Origin: Bacillota bacterium
GTDB taxonomy: Bacteria; Bacillota; Clostridia; Christensenellales; SZUA-584
Direction of reading: 5' to 3'
Assembly (NCBI GenBank): GCA_023406895.1
Contig: JAEXTV010000034.1
Span: 29,068 to 93,067, forward strand
Length of the DNA stretch: 64,000 nt
How positions within the stretch are numbered: the first letter of the stretch is position 1; each line of letters begins with the position of its first letter. A model generated the notes under the pieces. That model was not told the DNA's origin. It ran no database searches and saw only the letters and a program-made list of their open reading frames with translations. This document shows positions 15,824-24,878 of the stretch, in pieces. A program made the translations under genes and the position numbers.

Positions 15824-17734
15824 ATGAAAGACAAGAAAATTGAATGGCAAAAGCATGCGCGCAGGCGTCTTTTTGACAAACACGAAGCGACGCACATGAC
15901 GCGGATCGACTGGCTTGTGATGCTGGCGGTGACGCTTATTTACGCAGCGGTCGCGTTTACGAACCTTGGGTCAACACAAATACCCGAGACCTTTTACAGC
16001 ATGGACGGCGACGAGATCGTTGTGGAGTTTGAGCAGCCCGAAGACATTTCGAGTTTGCGCTATTTTGCGTCACTCGGAACAGGCACGTTCTCAATCTTTT
16101 ATTCGGAAGACGGAGAAGGCTACATACCGGCGATCACAGACGTGACGGAAACGCTCGACGACGGGACGACAGAAACCACACAGAAGCCGCTCACGGTGGA
16201 GCACAAGGCCACAAATATGTACGAGTGGGAGTTCTATGAAACGAGCTTTACCGCGAAGTATGTGTCGATTACGGTGGACGAGCCCGGCCTGCGTATGCTC
16301 GAAATGGGTTTTTGCGACGCGGACGGCAATGCGGTGCCGATCAAATCGGTGCTCAACACCAATCCCGACGCGGAGCGCGGCAATGCAGCGGCGTTTATGT
16401 TTGATGAGCAGCAATATGTCCCGCAGCGCACCTATTACATGACAGAAATGTACTTTGATGAGGTTTACCACGCGCGTACGGCCTATGAAAACATCAATCA
16501 CATCAAGCCGTACGAAATCACGCATCCGCCGCTCGGGAAAATCATACTCGGTATCGGCATCCGTATTTTCGGCATGAACCCGTTCGGGTGGCGCGTGATG
16601 GGGACGTTGTTCGGTGTGTTGATGCTGCCGCTTATGTATATTTTCGCGAAACGGATTTTCAAAAAGACGCTCTATGCGTTTATACCGACTGCGCTTTTTG
16701 CCCTAGATTATATGCATTACACGCAAACGCGCATCGCGACGATTGACAGCTACAGCATATTCTTTATCATGCTCATGTACCTTTTTATGTACATGTATAC
16801 CGAAACAAACTACAACCGTCAGCCGCTCAAAAAGTCGCTGCTGCCGCTCGCGCTTTGCGGTGTGGCGTTCGGCCTCGGCGCGGCGACCAAGTGGCTCTGT
16901 ATCTATGCGGGCGCTGGGCTTGCGACGTTGTTTTTCATTCAGATATTCAAACGCGGCCGCGAATACAAGTATGCAAAGCAGGCACTCTCTGACCCGAGCG
17001 CGGAGGGAATGGACACGGGCCGGCGCGACTTCCTTACGTCGGTCAGCAACGGCTATTACAGAAAGACGTTCATCACGCTGCTTTGGTGCGTGCTGTTTTT
17101 CGTCGTTGTGCCGCTTATCATCTATCTGCTGTCGTACATTCCTTATATGACGGTTCAGGGCGACGAAGCCTACACGTTTGCGGATGTGCTTAAAAATCAG
17201 GAATACATGTTCAATTACCACAGCACGCTCAACCCGGACCACGTGCATCCGTTCTCATCGCCGTGGTACTTATGGCCGCTTGACGTGCGCCCTGTGTTCT
17301 TCTTTCAGGGCAAGGGGTATACGGACGGTACGATGTCGTCGATGTCCACAATGGGCAACCCGCTGATCTGGTGGGGCGGCATTGCCGCGGTGATCGCGCT
17401 GATCGTGATCCGCATATGCAAGGGACGGTTCGGCAGGCGGACGCTGTTTCTGACAATCGCGGCGCTGTCACAATATCTGCCTTGGGTTTTGATTTCACGA
17501 GAGGTCTATATCTATCACTATTTCGCGACGGTCCCGTTCCTGCTGCTGCTGATGACGGTGCTCGCCAAATACCTGATAGAGCGCACAAAGCACGGCAAAA
17601 AGGCGGTGTTTATCTATCTTGGTGCCTGTCTCGTACTGTTTGTGATGTTCTATCCCGTGACGACCGGCACGGTGGTGGATAAAGCGTATTCGGATACGTT
17701 CCTGCGCTGGCTGCCGACATGGCCGTTCTATTGA
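15824..17734 (+). CDS. Protein O-mannosyltransferase (PMT/GT39) with inserted extracytoplasmic domain
   Basis: This 636-residue integral membrane protein has the PMT signature FDEVYHARTAYE (about 207-218; D-E is the catalytic pair) and HPPLGKIIL, followed by TKWLCIYAG. Between the first helix (residues 30-48) and this motif lies an unusual soluble stretch of about 150 residues with discoidin-like beta strands (YFASLGTGTFSIFYSEDG, YVSITVDEPGLRML). PMT enzymes attach mannose from polyprenyl-phosphate-mannose to Ser/Thr of exported proteins. It lies 9 bp after the GT-C gene and 10 bp before a GtrA gene. Confidence 0.85.
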   Translation: MKDKKIEWQKHARRRLFDKHEATHMTRIDWLVMLAVTLIYAAVAFTNLGSTQIPETFYSMDGDEIVVEFEQPEDISSLRYFASLGTGTFSIFYSEDGEGYIPAITDVTETLDDGTTETTQKPLTVEHKATNMYEWEFYETSFTAKYVSITVDEPGLRMLEMGFCDADGNAVPIKSVLNTNPDAERGNAAAFMFDEQQYVPQRTYYMTEMYFDEVYHARTAYENINHIKPYEITHPPLGKIILGIGIRIFGMNPFGWRVMGTLFGVLMLPLMYIFAKRIFKKTLYAFIPTALFALDYMHYTQTRIATIDSYSIFFIMLMYLFMYMYTETNYNRQPLKKSLLPLALCGVAFGLGAATKWLCIYAGAGLATLFFIQIFKRGREYKYAKQALSDPSAEGMDTGRRDFLTSVSNGYYRKTFITLLWCVLFFVVVPLIIYLLSYIPYMTVQGDEAYTFADVLKNQEYMFNYHSTLNPDHVHPFSSPWYLWPLDVRPVFFFQGKGYTDGTMSSMSTMGNPLIWWGGIAAVIALIVIRICKGRFGRRTLFLTIAALSQYLPWVLISREVYIYHYFATVPFLLLLMTVLAKYLIERTKHGKKAVFIYLGACLVLFVMFYPVTTGTVVDKAYSDTFLRWLPTWPFY

Positions 17735-17744
17735 GGAGAAAAAA

Positions 17745-18227
17745 GTGCTGAAAAAGCTGTATCAAAAACACAAAACAAGCATCGGCCATTTTTTGAAGTT
17801 CATCGTGGTGGGCGTCGTCAATTTCCTCGTGGATTACGGCGTTCTCACGCTGCTCAATGTGGTGCTCGGGTGGCCGCTGGTACTCAGCAATATCATCTCT
17901 TACTCGTGCGGCGTGATCAACAGCTTTTTGCTGAACCGCTTCTGGACGTTTAAGATGAAGCTCAAGTTTTTCAGCAAGTACAATATCCGGCTGAAGAATA
18001 AAATCATTCATCCTGTGTTCGTATCGTTTGACTTCCTAAAATTCATCTTTGTGAACCTCGCGTCGCTCGGCGTGAATACGCTTGCGGTCTACATTCTGGG
18101 CGATCTTTACGGTTTGCCGAATATCGTGGCGAAGCTCGTCGCGACCGTGTTTTCATTCAGCGTTAACTTTGCTGGCAACAAGCTGCTTGTGTTTAAGGAA
18201 AAACCATCAATGCCTGTACAGGAATAA
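17745..18227 (+). CDS. GtrA family membrane protein
   Basis: This 160-residue protein from a GTG start (TGAGGAG upstream) has four helices in the GtrA layout: FLKFIVVGVVNFLVDYGVLT, an NIISYSCGVINSFLLNRFWTF segment, then two C-terminal helices ending VNFAGNKLLVFK. GtrA proteins are thought to help move polyprenyl-phosphate sugars across the membrane. This is the last gene of the GT-C/PMT/GtrA cassette and is followed by a strong terminator. A matching polyprenyl-phosphate-sugar synthase is not adjacent, although GT2-GtrA fusions exist elsewhere in the window. Confidence 0.85.
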   Translation: MLKKLYQKHKTSIGHFLKFIVVGVVNFLVDYGVLTLLNVVLGWPLVLSNIISYSCGVINSFLLNRFWTFKMKLKFFSKYNIRLKNKIIHPVFVSFDFLKFIFVNLASLGVNTLAVYILGDLYGLPNIVAKLVATVFSFSVNFAGNKLLVFKEKPSMPVQE

Positions 18228-18255
18228 AAAAACCAATCAAATATGAAAGAATAAT

Positions 18256-18292
18256 GGATTTTGTAAGGGCAATACTTATAAAATCCTTTTTT
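18256..18292 (+). terminator. Rho-independent terminator after the GtrA gene
   Basis: GGATTTTGTAAG (18256-18267) pairs with CTTATAAAATCC (18275-18286), twelve pairs with one G-U, around a seven-base loop, followed by TTTTTT. Confidence 0.9.
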
Positions 18293-18484
18293 ATTTGGCA
18301 TAAGCATCGTTCCCACATCATTTTAAACATGATAAGACGAAAGCACAAAACGCTCCGATTGTACCGGTTCTCTGTTAGAAGGTAAATTTAGAATTCGCAA
18401 TTTTAGATATAATATGGCATAATTATATAAATAAGTATAAGATGTGATTATATACAGCAAATCCGCAGATAAAGTGGAGGGAGC

Positions 18485-20002
18485 ATGCTATCTAAAATCA
18501 CCAGCTTCGGGCTATTGGGGCTCGTCGGGTTCTCCGTCGTCGTGGAGGCGGATATATCCCTTGGTATGCCGGCCTACGAGATGGTGGGCCTGCCCGGTGC
18601 CGCCGTCCGCGAATCGAAAGAGCGCGTGCGCGCCGCAATCAAAAACTCGGGTTTCAGTTACCCGCAGCAGCGCATCACCATCAACCTCGCACCTGCCGAT
18701 CTAAAAAAGCAGGGGCCCATTTACGATCTCGCGATTGCGCTCGGGCTGCTCTGCGCGAGCGGACAAGCCGATCTGCCGGATGAAAAAAGCGTCTTTTTGG
18801 GCGAGCTCTCGCTCGACGGGCAGCTGCGGCCCATTGCGGGTGCGCTGCCCATGGCCATTTCGGCGCGCGAGGCAGGCTTTACCAAGCTGTTCATTCCGCC
18901 CGAAAACGCGGGTGAAACCGCCTATCTTCAAGGGTTGACCATTTACCCGGTGGAAAGGCTATCTGATCTTGTGGCGCATCTCGGCGGCTCCAAACCCATA
19001 CGGCCGTACCCGATGCTGAGCTACAGCCCAGATAACATAGCGCTGTATCCGGGCGATATGTCGTACATACGCGGGCAGCAGCAGGCGCGCCGCGCGCTTG
19101 AAATCGCGGCTGCGGGCTCGCACAATCTTCTTTTCATCGGCCCCCCGGGGTCCGGGAAGACGATGCTTGCGCGCGCATTGCCGGGCATACTGCCCGATCT
19201 GTGCTTTGAGGAAGCGCTCGAAATATCCAAAATTCAATCGGTCTGCGGCTTGAGCTCGGGCGGCATCGCCAAGGTTCGGCCCTTCCGCAGCCCGCACCAT
19301 ACGCTCTCCACAGCGGCGCTCACGGGCGGCGGGCATTATGTGATGCCAGGCGAAATCAGCCTTGCGCACGGCGGCGTGCTGTTTCTTGATGAGCTCGCGG
19401 AGTTTAAGCGCGAGGCGCTGGAGGCGCTGCGTCAGCCGCTCGAAGACAGACAGATCAGCATCGCACGCGCCAACGCGAAGGTGACATACCCCGCAAACGT
19501 GATGTTGATTGCATCGATGAACCCGTGCCCGTGTGGCAACTACGGCAGCGACAAGCCGTGCCGTTGCTCGCCCCGCGAAATCCGGCAGTACCTCTCACGC
19601 ATCAGCGGGCCGCTGCTCGACCGTATCGACATGCATGTGGGCATGGACGCGGTGACTTACGGCGAGCTCGCGGACGAGAAACCGGCGGAACGCTCAAGCG
19701 AGGTAAGAGCGCGCGTGAACCGTGCGAGACAGATGCAGCATGCCCGGTATGCGGGCACAGGCGTTTACGGCAACGCGTCGCTTTCGGGGCAGCAGCTGGA
19801 CATGCATTGTGCGCTCAGCGCCCCATGCCGCAAGCTCATGGAATCGGCATACACCGCGTTTGGTTTAAGCCCACGCGGGCGTGCCCGTGTGCTCAAGGTG
19901 GCGCGCACCATCGCCGATTTGGCGGGTGCTGAGAAAATAGAGGAAAAACATCTGGCCGAAGCGCTTCAGTACCGCGCGCCGGATGAACGATATTGGGGAT
20001 AA
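18485..20002 (+). CDS. comM: YifB/ComM family Mg-chelatase-like AAA+ ATPase
   Basis: This 505-residue protein has an N-terminal Lon-like domain (MLSKITSFGLLGL, LPGAAVRESKERVRAAI), a central AAA+ module with Walker A GPPGSGKT (about 219-226) and Walker B VLFLDELAEF, a cysteine-rich insert CPCGNYG-CRCS, and a C-terminal helical region. ComM is a branch-migration helicase that helps integrate DNA during natural transformation. dprA, another transformation gene, is 1.3 kb downstream on the same strand, with three minus-strand small genes between. A GTGGAGG site precedes the ATG. Confidence 0.93.
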   Translation: MLSKITSFGLLGLVGFSVVVEADISLGMPAYEMVGLPGAAVRESKERVRAAIKNSGFSYPQQRITINLAPADLKKQGPIYDLAIALGLLCASGQADLPDEKSVFLGELSLDGQLRPIAGALPMAISAREAGFTKLFIPPENAGETAYLQGLTIYPVERLSDLVAHLGGSKPIRPYPMLSYSPDNIALYPGDMSYIRGQQQARRALEIAAAGSHNLLFIGPPGSGKTMLARALPGILPDLCFEEALEISKIQSVCGLSSGGIAKVRPFRSPHHTLSTAALTGGGHYVMPGEISLAHGGVLFLDELAEFKREALEALRQPLEDRQISIARANAKVTYPANVMLIASMNPCPCGNYGSDKPCRCSPREIRQYLSRISGPLLDRIDMHVGMDAVTYGELADEKPAERSSEVRARVNRARQMQHARYAGTGVYGNASLSGQQLDMHCALSAPCRKLMESAYTAFGLSPRGRARVLKVARTIADLAGAEKIEEKHLAEALQYRAPDERYWG

Positions 20003-20048
20003 ATGGTTTTCCCTAAGGCTAATCTGCCGGTATTTCACGGAAAGCCGT

Positions 20049-20255
20049 TCATGCAGCGGCGGCATAGAAACGGTGAATGGAAAAAGCCCCGGTATCGTCA
20101 TTAGGCTCTATCCGGGGCTTCTTTCTGACATAGGCCTTGGGGTTTGGCGGCTTACGCGTCACAGGGCTCATGGCGCCCCACGTTTGGCGCGCTGCCTTGT
20201 CGCGCTCACGCTTGGCCTTCTTGGAAAGCTTTGCTTTCGGAATAAACTTGTTCAT
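20049..20255 (-). CDS. Small conserved basic protein of Clostridia, function unknown
   Basis: This 68-residue protein begins MNKFIPKAKLSKKAKRERD and continues RQTWGAMSPVTRKPPNPKAY, a pattern I associate with a small uncharacterised clostridial family. It is very rich in Lys and Arg (nucleic-acid binding is possible but unproven). The ATG at 20255 has GGAGG eight bases upstream. The last 25 codons overlap a terminator-like hairpin. It lies antisense to and just after comM. Confidence 0.65.
   Translation of the reverse strand: MNKFIPKAKLSKKAKRERDKAARQTWGAMSPVTRKPPNPKAYVRKKPRIEPNDDTGAFSIHRFYAAAA
20081..20120 (-). terminator. Terminator-like hairpin inside the 3' end of the small basic gene
   Basis: On the minus strand AAGCCCCGG (20120-20112) pairs with CCGGGGCTT (20092-20084) around a 19-base loop and is followed by TTTTT-like bases. 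It lies 30 bases upstream of the stop codon of the small gene, so transcripts ending here would lack a stop. It may instead act only as a 3' stabilising stem. Confidence 0.5.
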
Positions 20256-20372
20256 ACATTTTGCCTCCGTAAGGGTTATTTATTGCGTTTAACCAGCGGT
20301 GCAGGAGAAAACAAAACACAGCTGTGACTCAAACGTGCAACAGTTCGCTTAATCCCTCATTAGTATATGATG

Positions 20373-20705
20373 TTAATTCAGCGCCGAAACGGCCTGCACA
20401 ATTTTATCGAGACGTTTACGCAGTGCTTTTTTGGGAACCATTCCGACAAAACCCGTCAAATCCATTTCCGAGCCTGCGACACTTCCGAGACCGGCCTGTA
20501 TCCAACCGGACAGTACGAGTTCATTCTGGGTGTATTCCACCTTGACATACTGCATAGCCGTCGCGGCGCCTGTTCCTTTTTTCCAGCATGCCTCGCCGTT
20601 GATATTTTTTTCGGAAAAGCCCTCTGACAAGAGTATGCTTGTCACCGTTTGGTTGACAGTTTCAAAATTCGCTGTAAACGGTACTCGAATCACTGTTCTT
20701 GGCAT
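20373..20705 (-). CDS. Conserved hypothetical protein (Firmicutes small protein)
   Basis: This 110-residue protein starts PRTVIRVPFTANFE and contains GEACWKKGTGAATAMQYVKVEY, ELVLSGWIQAGLGSVAGSEMDLTGFVG and a basic C-terminal helix. I recognise the pattern as a widespread uncharacterised family, probably a single compact alpha/beta domain. GGAG precedes the ATG. It is 21 bp downstream of the zinc-ribbon membrane protein gene, on the same strand, and the pair is probably one transcript. Confidence 0.7.
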   Translation of the reverse strand: MPRTVIRVPFTANFETVNQTVTSILLSEGFSEKNINGEACWKKGTGAATAMQYVKVEYTQNELVLSGWIQAGLGSVAGSEMDLTGFVGMVPKKALRKRLDKIVQAVSALN

Positions 20706-20726
20706 TGTAATATCTCCTTTTTATTA

Positions 20727-20990
20727 TTAAAACTCTTTTCCGCAACGCGGACAGCGCACACAACCATTCGCCAGATTGATATGACAGACGGGGCACTGAT
20801 TGATGGTGTTGGATAACAAACTGACCGTTTTATCGCGTTGCCCGCGTTTGTAAGCAAAAAAAACAATAATGACACCGATAACCAATAATAATACCGATAT
20901 AATCCAAATAACCGTTTCATGATACAGTCCGGCGATAAAGAACCCTGATACCCCAAGAAAGCAAAGAAAAATACCAAACAGCATTCTCAT
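20727..20990 (-). CDS. Small membrane protein with C-terminal zinc ribbon
   Basis: This 87-residue protein has two helices (residues 3-22 and 29-48) and a cytoplasmic zinc ribbon CPVCHINLANGCVRCPRCG near its end. Such proteins are common, and the pairing with the downstream hypothetical protein is the only functional hint. A frame starting 13 bp further downstream on the same strand (20977) is an alternative reading in another frame and lacks the zinc-ribbon ending, so I reject it. Confidence 0.75.
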   Translation of the reverse strand: MRMLFGIFLCFLGVSGFFIAGLYHETVIWIISVLLLVIGVIIVFFAYKRGQRDKTVSLLSNTINQCPVCHINLANGCVRCPRCGKEF

Positions 20991-21067
20991 ATTTCGTATC
21001 CCTCATTTATGATTCTACATAACCAACAAATACTGACAATATATCCGTATATAACTAGGATGACTTA

Positions 21068-21096
21068 TATATAACACAAAATAAGACAATAATCAA
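21068..21096 (-). promoter_or_regulatory. Sigma-A promoter for the zinc-ribbon gene pair
   Basis: On the minus strand TTGATT (21096-21091), a 17 bp spacer and TATATA (21073-21068), with an upstream TG giving an extended -10. It is about 80 bp ahead of the start at 20990. Confidence 0.55.
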
Positions 21097-21191
21097 ATAA
21101 ACTGTTACGGCCTTACGGTGACATGTTCTCGTTCACATCTGTTTTGTGCGCAGTGTGTTCCCTTCCAAGTTTTCGCTGATTATTATTTTCG

Positions 21192-21220
21192 GTGACCGAT
21201 ATGTTAACTTATGGTATATT
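21192..21220 (+). promoter_or_regulatory. Promoter of dprA
   Basis: GTGACC (21192-21197), a 17 bp spacer and an extended -10, TGG-TATATT (21212-21220), lie about 57 bp ahead of the dprA ATG. Confidence 0.5.
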
Positions 21221-21276
21221 GTGTGAAAGGGTGCATCAAGCGTCACAATACGATGCCCGCTGATGGGGGGACACAC

Positions 21277-22353
21277 ATGAACGGTTATTCCGAGGAGGAA
21301 AAATACTGGATATGGCTCGCGTCGCTGGGGCTCGGGGCCAAGGCGACCTATCAGGCGCTGAGGCTTTGCGGCAGCGCGGCAGCTTTTTTCGATGCCGTGA
21401 AATGCGGGTCCGAAGCGATTGAAAAGCTGCCGTCTGAAACGCTGCAGCTTGCGCGCGCCGGATGCTCATCGCAGCACGCGGCGGAGGTGCTGGCGGAGCT
21501 TTCTTCCAAAGGCATAAGCGCGCTCACCAGGCTCAGTTCGGATTATCCCGCACGGCTCGCGGCCATTCCGTGGCCGCCGCCTGTGCTTTTTGTGAAGGGG
21601 CGGCTTACTGACATGCAGCGTGCCATTGGCATTGTGGGCACGCGCCGCTGCACACGGCGCGGCTTTGAATTCACGAGACGCCTCGCGGCAGAGCTTGATG
21701 GCATGTGCGTGGTTTCGGGGCTGGCACGCGGTATTGATACAGCGGCGCACTTAGGCGCGCTCGACGCGGATGCGCCAACCATCGCAGTTTTAGGCTGCGG
21801 AGCCGACGTGATTTATCCGCCGGAGAACGCTGAGCTGTTTCACAGAATCGGCCAAAACGGCGCGGTGGTTTCCGAGCTGCCGCTCGGTACACAGCCGTAT
21901 CTCGGGCATTTTCCTGTGCGCAACCGCATCATCGCGGGGCTTAGCCGCGGGCTGCTCGTGGTGGAATCGGAAATGAAGGGCGGCACGGCGATCACGGCGT
22001 CGCTTGGGGTGAAATACGGGCGCGATATGTTTGCGGTACCGGGGCTGCCGACTATGAGCATGGGGGAGTTGCCCAATTCGCTAATTGCGGCGGGGGCGAT
22101 ACCTGTTTCGAGCGCAGCGGACATCAAGAAATATTACGGAGAAGGTATGCCGTCGGCAGACGAGGAAGAGGCTAAGCCCGTGATGGATTTGACTCAGGCA
22201 AAGATATACGAGCTGCTGCGGCGCGAGGATTTGAGCGCGGAAGGGCTTGCGGCGCTTTCGGGGCTCGAGCCGGGGGAACTCAGCATCGCGCTGACGATGA
22301 TGGAGCTTTCGGGCATCATCCGGCGGCTGCCGGGCGGGAAGTACGGCGTGTGA
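21277..22353 (+). CDS. dprA: DNA processing protein DprA/Smf
   Basis: A 358-residue product is predicted from the ATG at 21277, which follows GGGGGG. The upstream in-frame GTG at 21211 would overlap the promoter. The Rossmann core contains LSSDYPARLAAIPWPPPVLFVKG, VGTRRCTRRG, VSGLARGIDTAAH, FPVRNRIIAGLS and GGTAITASLG, all DprA hallmarks. The C-terminus is a winged-helix domain (about 300-358). DprA loads RecA on incoming single-stranded DNA. In Bacillus it directly precedes topA; here a lipoprotein, an NlpC/P60 gene and two glycosylation genes separate them. Confidence 0.93.
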   Translation: MNGYSEEEKYWIWLASLGLGAKATYQALRLCGSAAAFFDAVKCGSEAIEKLPSETLQLARAGCSSQHAAEVLAELSSKGISALTRLSSDYPARLAAIPWPPPVLFVKGRLTDMQRAIGIVGTRRCTRRGFEFTRRLAAELDGMCVVSGLARGIDTAAHLGALDADAPTIAVLGCGADVIYPPENAELFHRIGQNGAVVSELPLGTQPYLGHFPVRNRIIAGLSRGLLVVESEMKGGTAITASLGVKYGRDMFAVPGLPTMSMGELPNSLIAAGAIPVSSAADIKKYYGEGMPSADEEEAKPVMDLTQAKIYELLRREDLSAEGLAALSGLEPGELSIALTMMELSGIIRRLPGGKYGV

Positions 22354-22399
22354 GTGGCTGAACTGTATAAAGAACGATAATCAATTTGGAGTTTCTCAT

Positions 22400-23234
22400 A
22401 TGAAGAAGATCAGACTTATTTTTATTACATTACTATGTGTCACTTTATTGAGTTCATGTGGTTATTTGCATAACAGGTTAACTGAAACAAACAGTAGTGA
22501 TTCCGTAGTTGAAAACGCGTTAGAAAAACTGTTGAGTTGTGATAATTACAAATATGAGCATTATAGTGAGGTTAAGTTCATCAGTAATGGTGTTGCTGAT
22601 GAATCTACAGCAACGTACGAAAGTGTCATTTTTCATAATCCTTATAAGAGCAGATCATTTGCATTATGGGACCCGAATGACAGGGGTATTGTTTCAGGGA
22701 CTGGTTATGAAATCCAGAAGAATGGGCATATAGAGCAAAAAACAACTCATCAGCTTGAGAATGGTGACGAAATTAGAACGTGATCCAAAAGTACAAGAAG
22801 TCTATGAAGAGTTTTTTATCAGACAGATGAAAAATTGTCTCGTTTCTGAACAACTCATTAAAGAAGATCCGAGTGTGAAAGATTTAAGGAAGTATAAGGT
22901 GGCTGTTTCTGCTTACCCGTTTATATGTTTTTTTGGATATGTAGCCGATAAAAGGGATCCTGCAACAAAGATATTTATGGAGGTGTTCGATACTTGTGAG
23001 GGGTTCGTCTATATTGATGGCAAAACGAACGATATCGTAAGTATCGCTTTTGACTTGTCGGGGAAAAAAGACTTATCTGAAAAAGTTAATGACAGAAAGA
23101 TAAAAGAAGATGTTGTACATATTAGTATGAGCGAGTTCGATAAACTTAAGTTTTCTATTACAATTTCAAATATCAATGATGACAGCCCCGAAATAGAAGA
23201 GATTCGAAAGGAGATTGATAATGAAATGCGGTAA
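22400..23234 (+). pseudogene. Frameshifted lipoprotein gene
   Basis: The first frame (22400-22783) encodes a lipoprotein signal with lipobox LLSSCG and ends after GDEIRT. The second frame (22755-23234) continues without interruption in the +1 frame from a TTG, as MRMVTKLERDPKVQEVYEEFF and on to EIRKEIDNEMR. The combined length is 3n+1, and the second half has no signal peptide or RBS of its own, so a single-base indel near 22770-22783 best explains it. The intact protein would have been about 278 residues, an AT-rich lipoprotein of unknown function. A sequencing error or programmed shift is possible. Confidence 0.65.
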
Positions 23235-23317
23235 TGAATAGAAAAGGTTCAGGCATGAATGTAGCTAAAGCAAACAAATAGTTGATTAAACGGCTTCAAA
23301 GTGTTTATATTTCTCAT

Positions 23318-24742
23318 ATGAAGAATATTGGAAAAAATGTCTCCATAAAAAAGAATAAACGTTCCGGGCAATGCAGCGTGACGATCGTGTCCAAAGAATT
23401 CAAAAAAAAGCCCGGTTCTTTTCTCTTCCCGAGCCGCAGAGTGGTTCTGACAGTCGGCGGAATATCCTTGGCCGTATTGCTGGCTGTCGGTGCTGTGATT
23501 GTGGTACTGAATAGCAATTCTAAACAATCGGGACAATCCGCTAAAATGGCGCAGGCACCGGCAGAACCCGCATCGGTCTCAATGATGTCAGCAATGGGGC
23601 AGCCGACGGAAAGCGCGTCCGGCACCGGGGAAGAGAATGTGCTGCCATCCGCGCAGATGAAAACAGAGCCCACCCTCAAGCTGCTGCCGGAATATGAGGC
23701 GCAAATCAGCCAATCTCTCATTGATTTGCGCGAAGCCCAGGATATGACACAAGAGGATACAACCGAGCCGTCGGAGGTTTTGCCCGGTTATATGGCTTTA
23801 AGCGAGGCGATTGATCAAATCAACGCCAAATTCAACGAACAGATAGACGCAAAGATCGAGTCAGTGAAAGCCAATGCCCTGTTTGATAATTTTCAAACGG
23901 AATACACGGGCGATGTGGAAGGCGACAGCAATACCGTGAACAACTGGGCGGATGTGTTGGCCGTCTACGCCGTCACCACAAACACCGAACTGAAAGGGCT
24001 GACGGCCATACCTGAAACGGAAATGGCGCTGCTGGGAAGTATTTACGACAGCATGAACGTTGTTGAGGTGACAGCCAAGACCACGAAGCAGAAATTGCCG
24101 GCTACCAGCACAGAGGAGATCATGCCTGTCACAACACTGACGGCGTGTGTAAACGCGGAAAGCCTGACATACGAAGAAGGCGCACAGACGCAGGCGTTTA
24201 CCGACGAGCAAAAACAAAAGCTTGAAGAGCTGATGTCGCCGGATTATTACGCGGTGTTTGCGCAGCTGCTGGGTATTGATTATTATGATGGTTTGGATGC
24301 CGACCAACTGACGGCGATTCTTTCGAATTTGGATGAGGGCACCACGGGCGCGAACATTGTGCAGGCGGCGCTGACCCGGCTTGGCAACCCATATTCAAAG
24401 GGCAAACGCGGCACGGGATGTTATGTGGACTGTTCATATTTCGCCTTTTGGGCGTACGATCAAGCCGGCGTCGTGATTCCCACATCGTCGGTGGAACAGG
24501 CACGGTATTGCTACAACAATGGCTGCAAGGTGGAGCTTGAAAGCCTTCAGCCGGGTGATCTCATATTCTGGTCGAAACGCTGCCATTGCGGGCGTTGGCA
24601 TGAGATTCATCATTCGGCGATATACCTCGGAGACAACAAGGTGATTGAAGCCAGCTCGAGCCGGGGCCGCGTGGTGATTAGAGAGCTATGGGAAGGCGAT
24701 GGCTGGAAGATATTTATGGGCGCGAGGCCTTACGCGCATTAA
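23318..24742 (+). CDS. NlpC/P60 (C40) cell-wall hydrolase with N-terminal membrane anchor
   Basis: A 474-residue product is predicted from the ATG at 23318 (an in-frame TTG at 23282 is the alternative; neither has a strong RBS). A basic cytoplasmic tail is followed by a helix at about 44-66, a Ser/Gln/Pro-rich linker, a long helical region, and an NlpC/P60 domain (about 350-474) with catalytic Cys in GCYVDCSYFAFWAYDQAG, LQPGDLIFW and His in HHSAIYLG. Such enzymes cleave the D-Glu to diamino acid bond of peptidoglycan stem peptides. A CHCGRWH insertion between the Cys and His motifs is distinctive. It is monocistronic and ends in a terminator. Confidence 0.85.
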   Translation: MKNIGKNVSIKKNKRSGQCSVTIVSKEFKKKPGSFLFPSRRVVLTVGGISLAVLLAVGAVIVVLNSNSKQSGQSAKMAQAPAEPASVSMMSAMGQPTESASGTGEENVLPSAQMKTEPTLKLLPEYEAQISQSLIDLREAQDMTQEDTTEPSEVLPGYMALSEAIDQINAKFNEQIDAKIESVKANALFDNFQTEYTGDVEGDSNTVNNWADVLAVYAVTTNTELKGLTAIPETEMALLGSIYDSMNVVEVTAKTTKQKLPATSTEEIMPVTTLTACVNAESLTYEEGAQTQAFTDEQKQKLEELMSPDYYAVFAQLLGIDYYDGLDADQLTAILSNLDEGTTGANIVQAALTRLGNPYSKGKRGTGCYVDCSYFAFWAYDQAGVVIPTSSVEQARYCYNNGCKVELESLQPGDLIFWSKRCHCGRWHEIHHSAIYLGDNKVIEASSSRGRVVIRELWEGDGWKIFMGARPYAH

Positions 24743-24778
24743 GACAAGTACATAAACATCGAACCGATAAGAAACAAT

Positions 24779-24824
24779 AAGCGCGTTCGTTTTGCTTAAT
24801 TAAGGCAATACGAATGCGCTTTTT
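24779..24824 (+). terminator. Rho-independent terminator of the NlpC/P60 gene
   Basis: AAGCGCGTTCGT (24779-24790) pairs with ACGAATGCGCTT (24810-24821) with a minor mismatch, and an inner TGC/GGCA stem; TTTTT follows. Confidence 0.85.
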
Positions 24825-24878
24825 CGATTTTTCATGATCGGGGATAGCCCTATCCCCATTCTATTCAATCAATAATTT

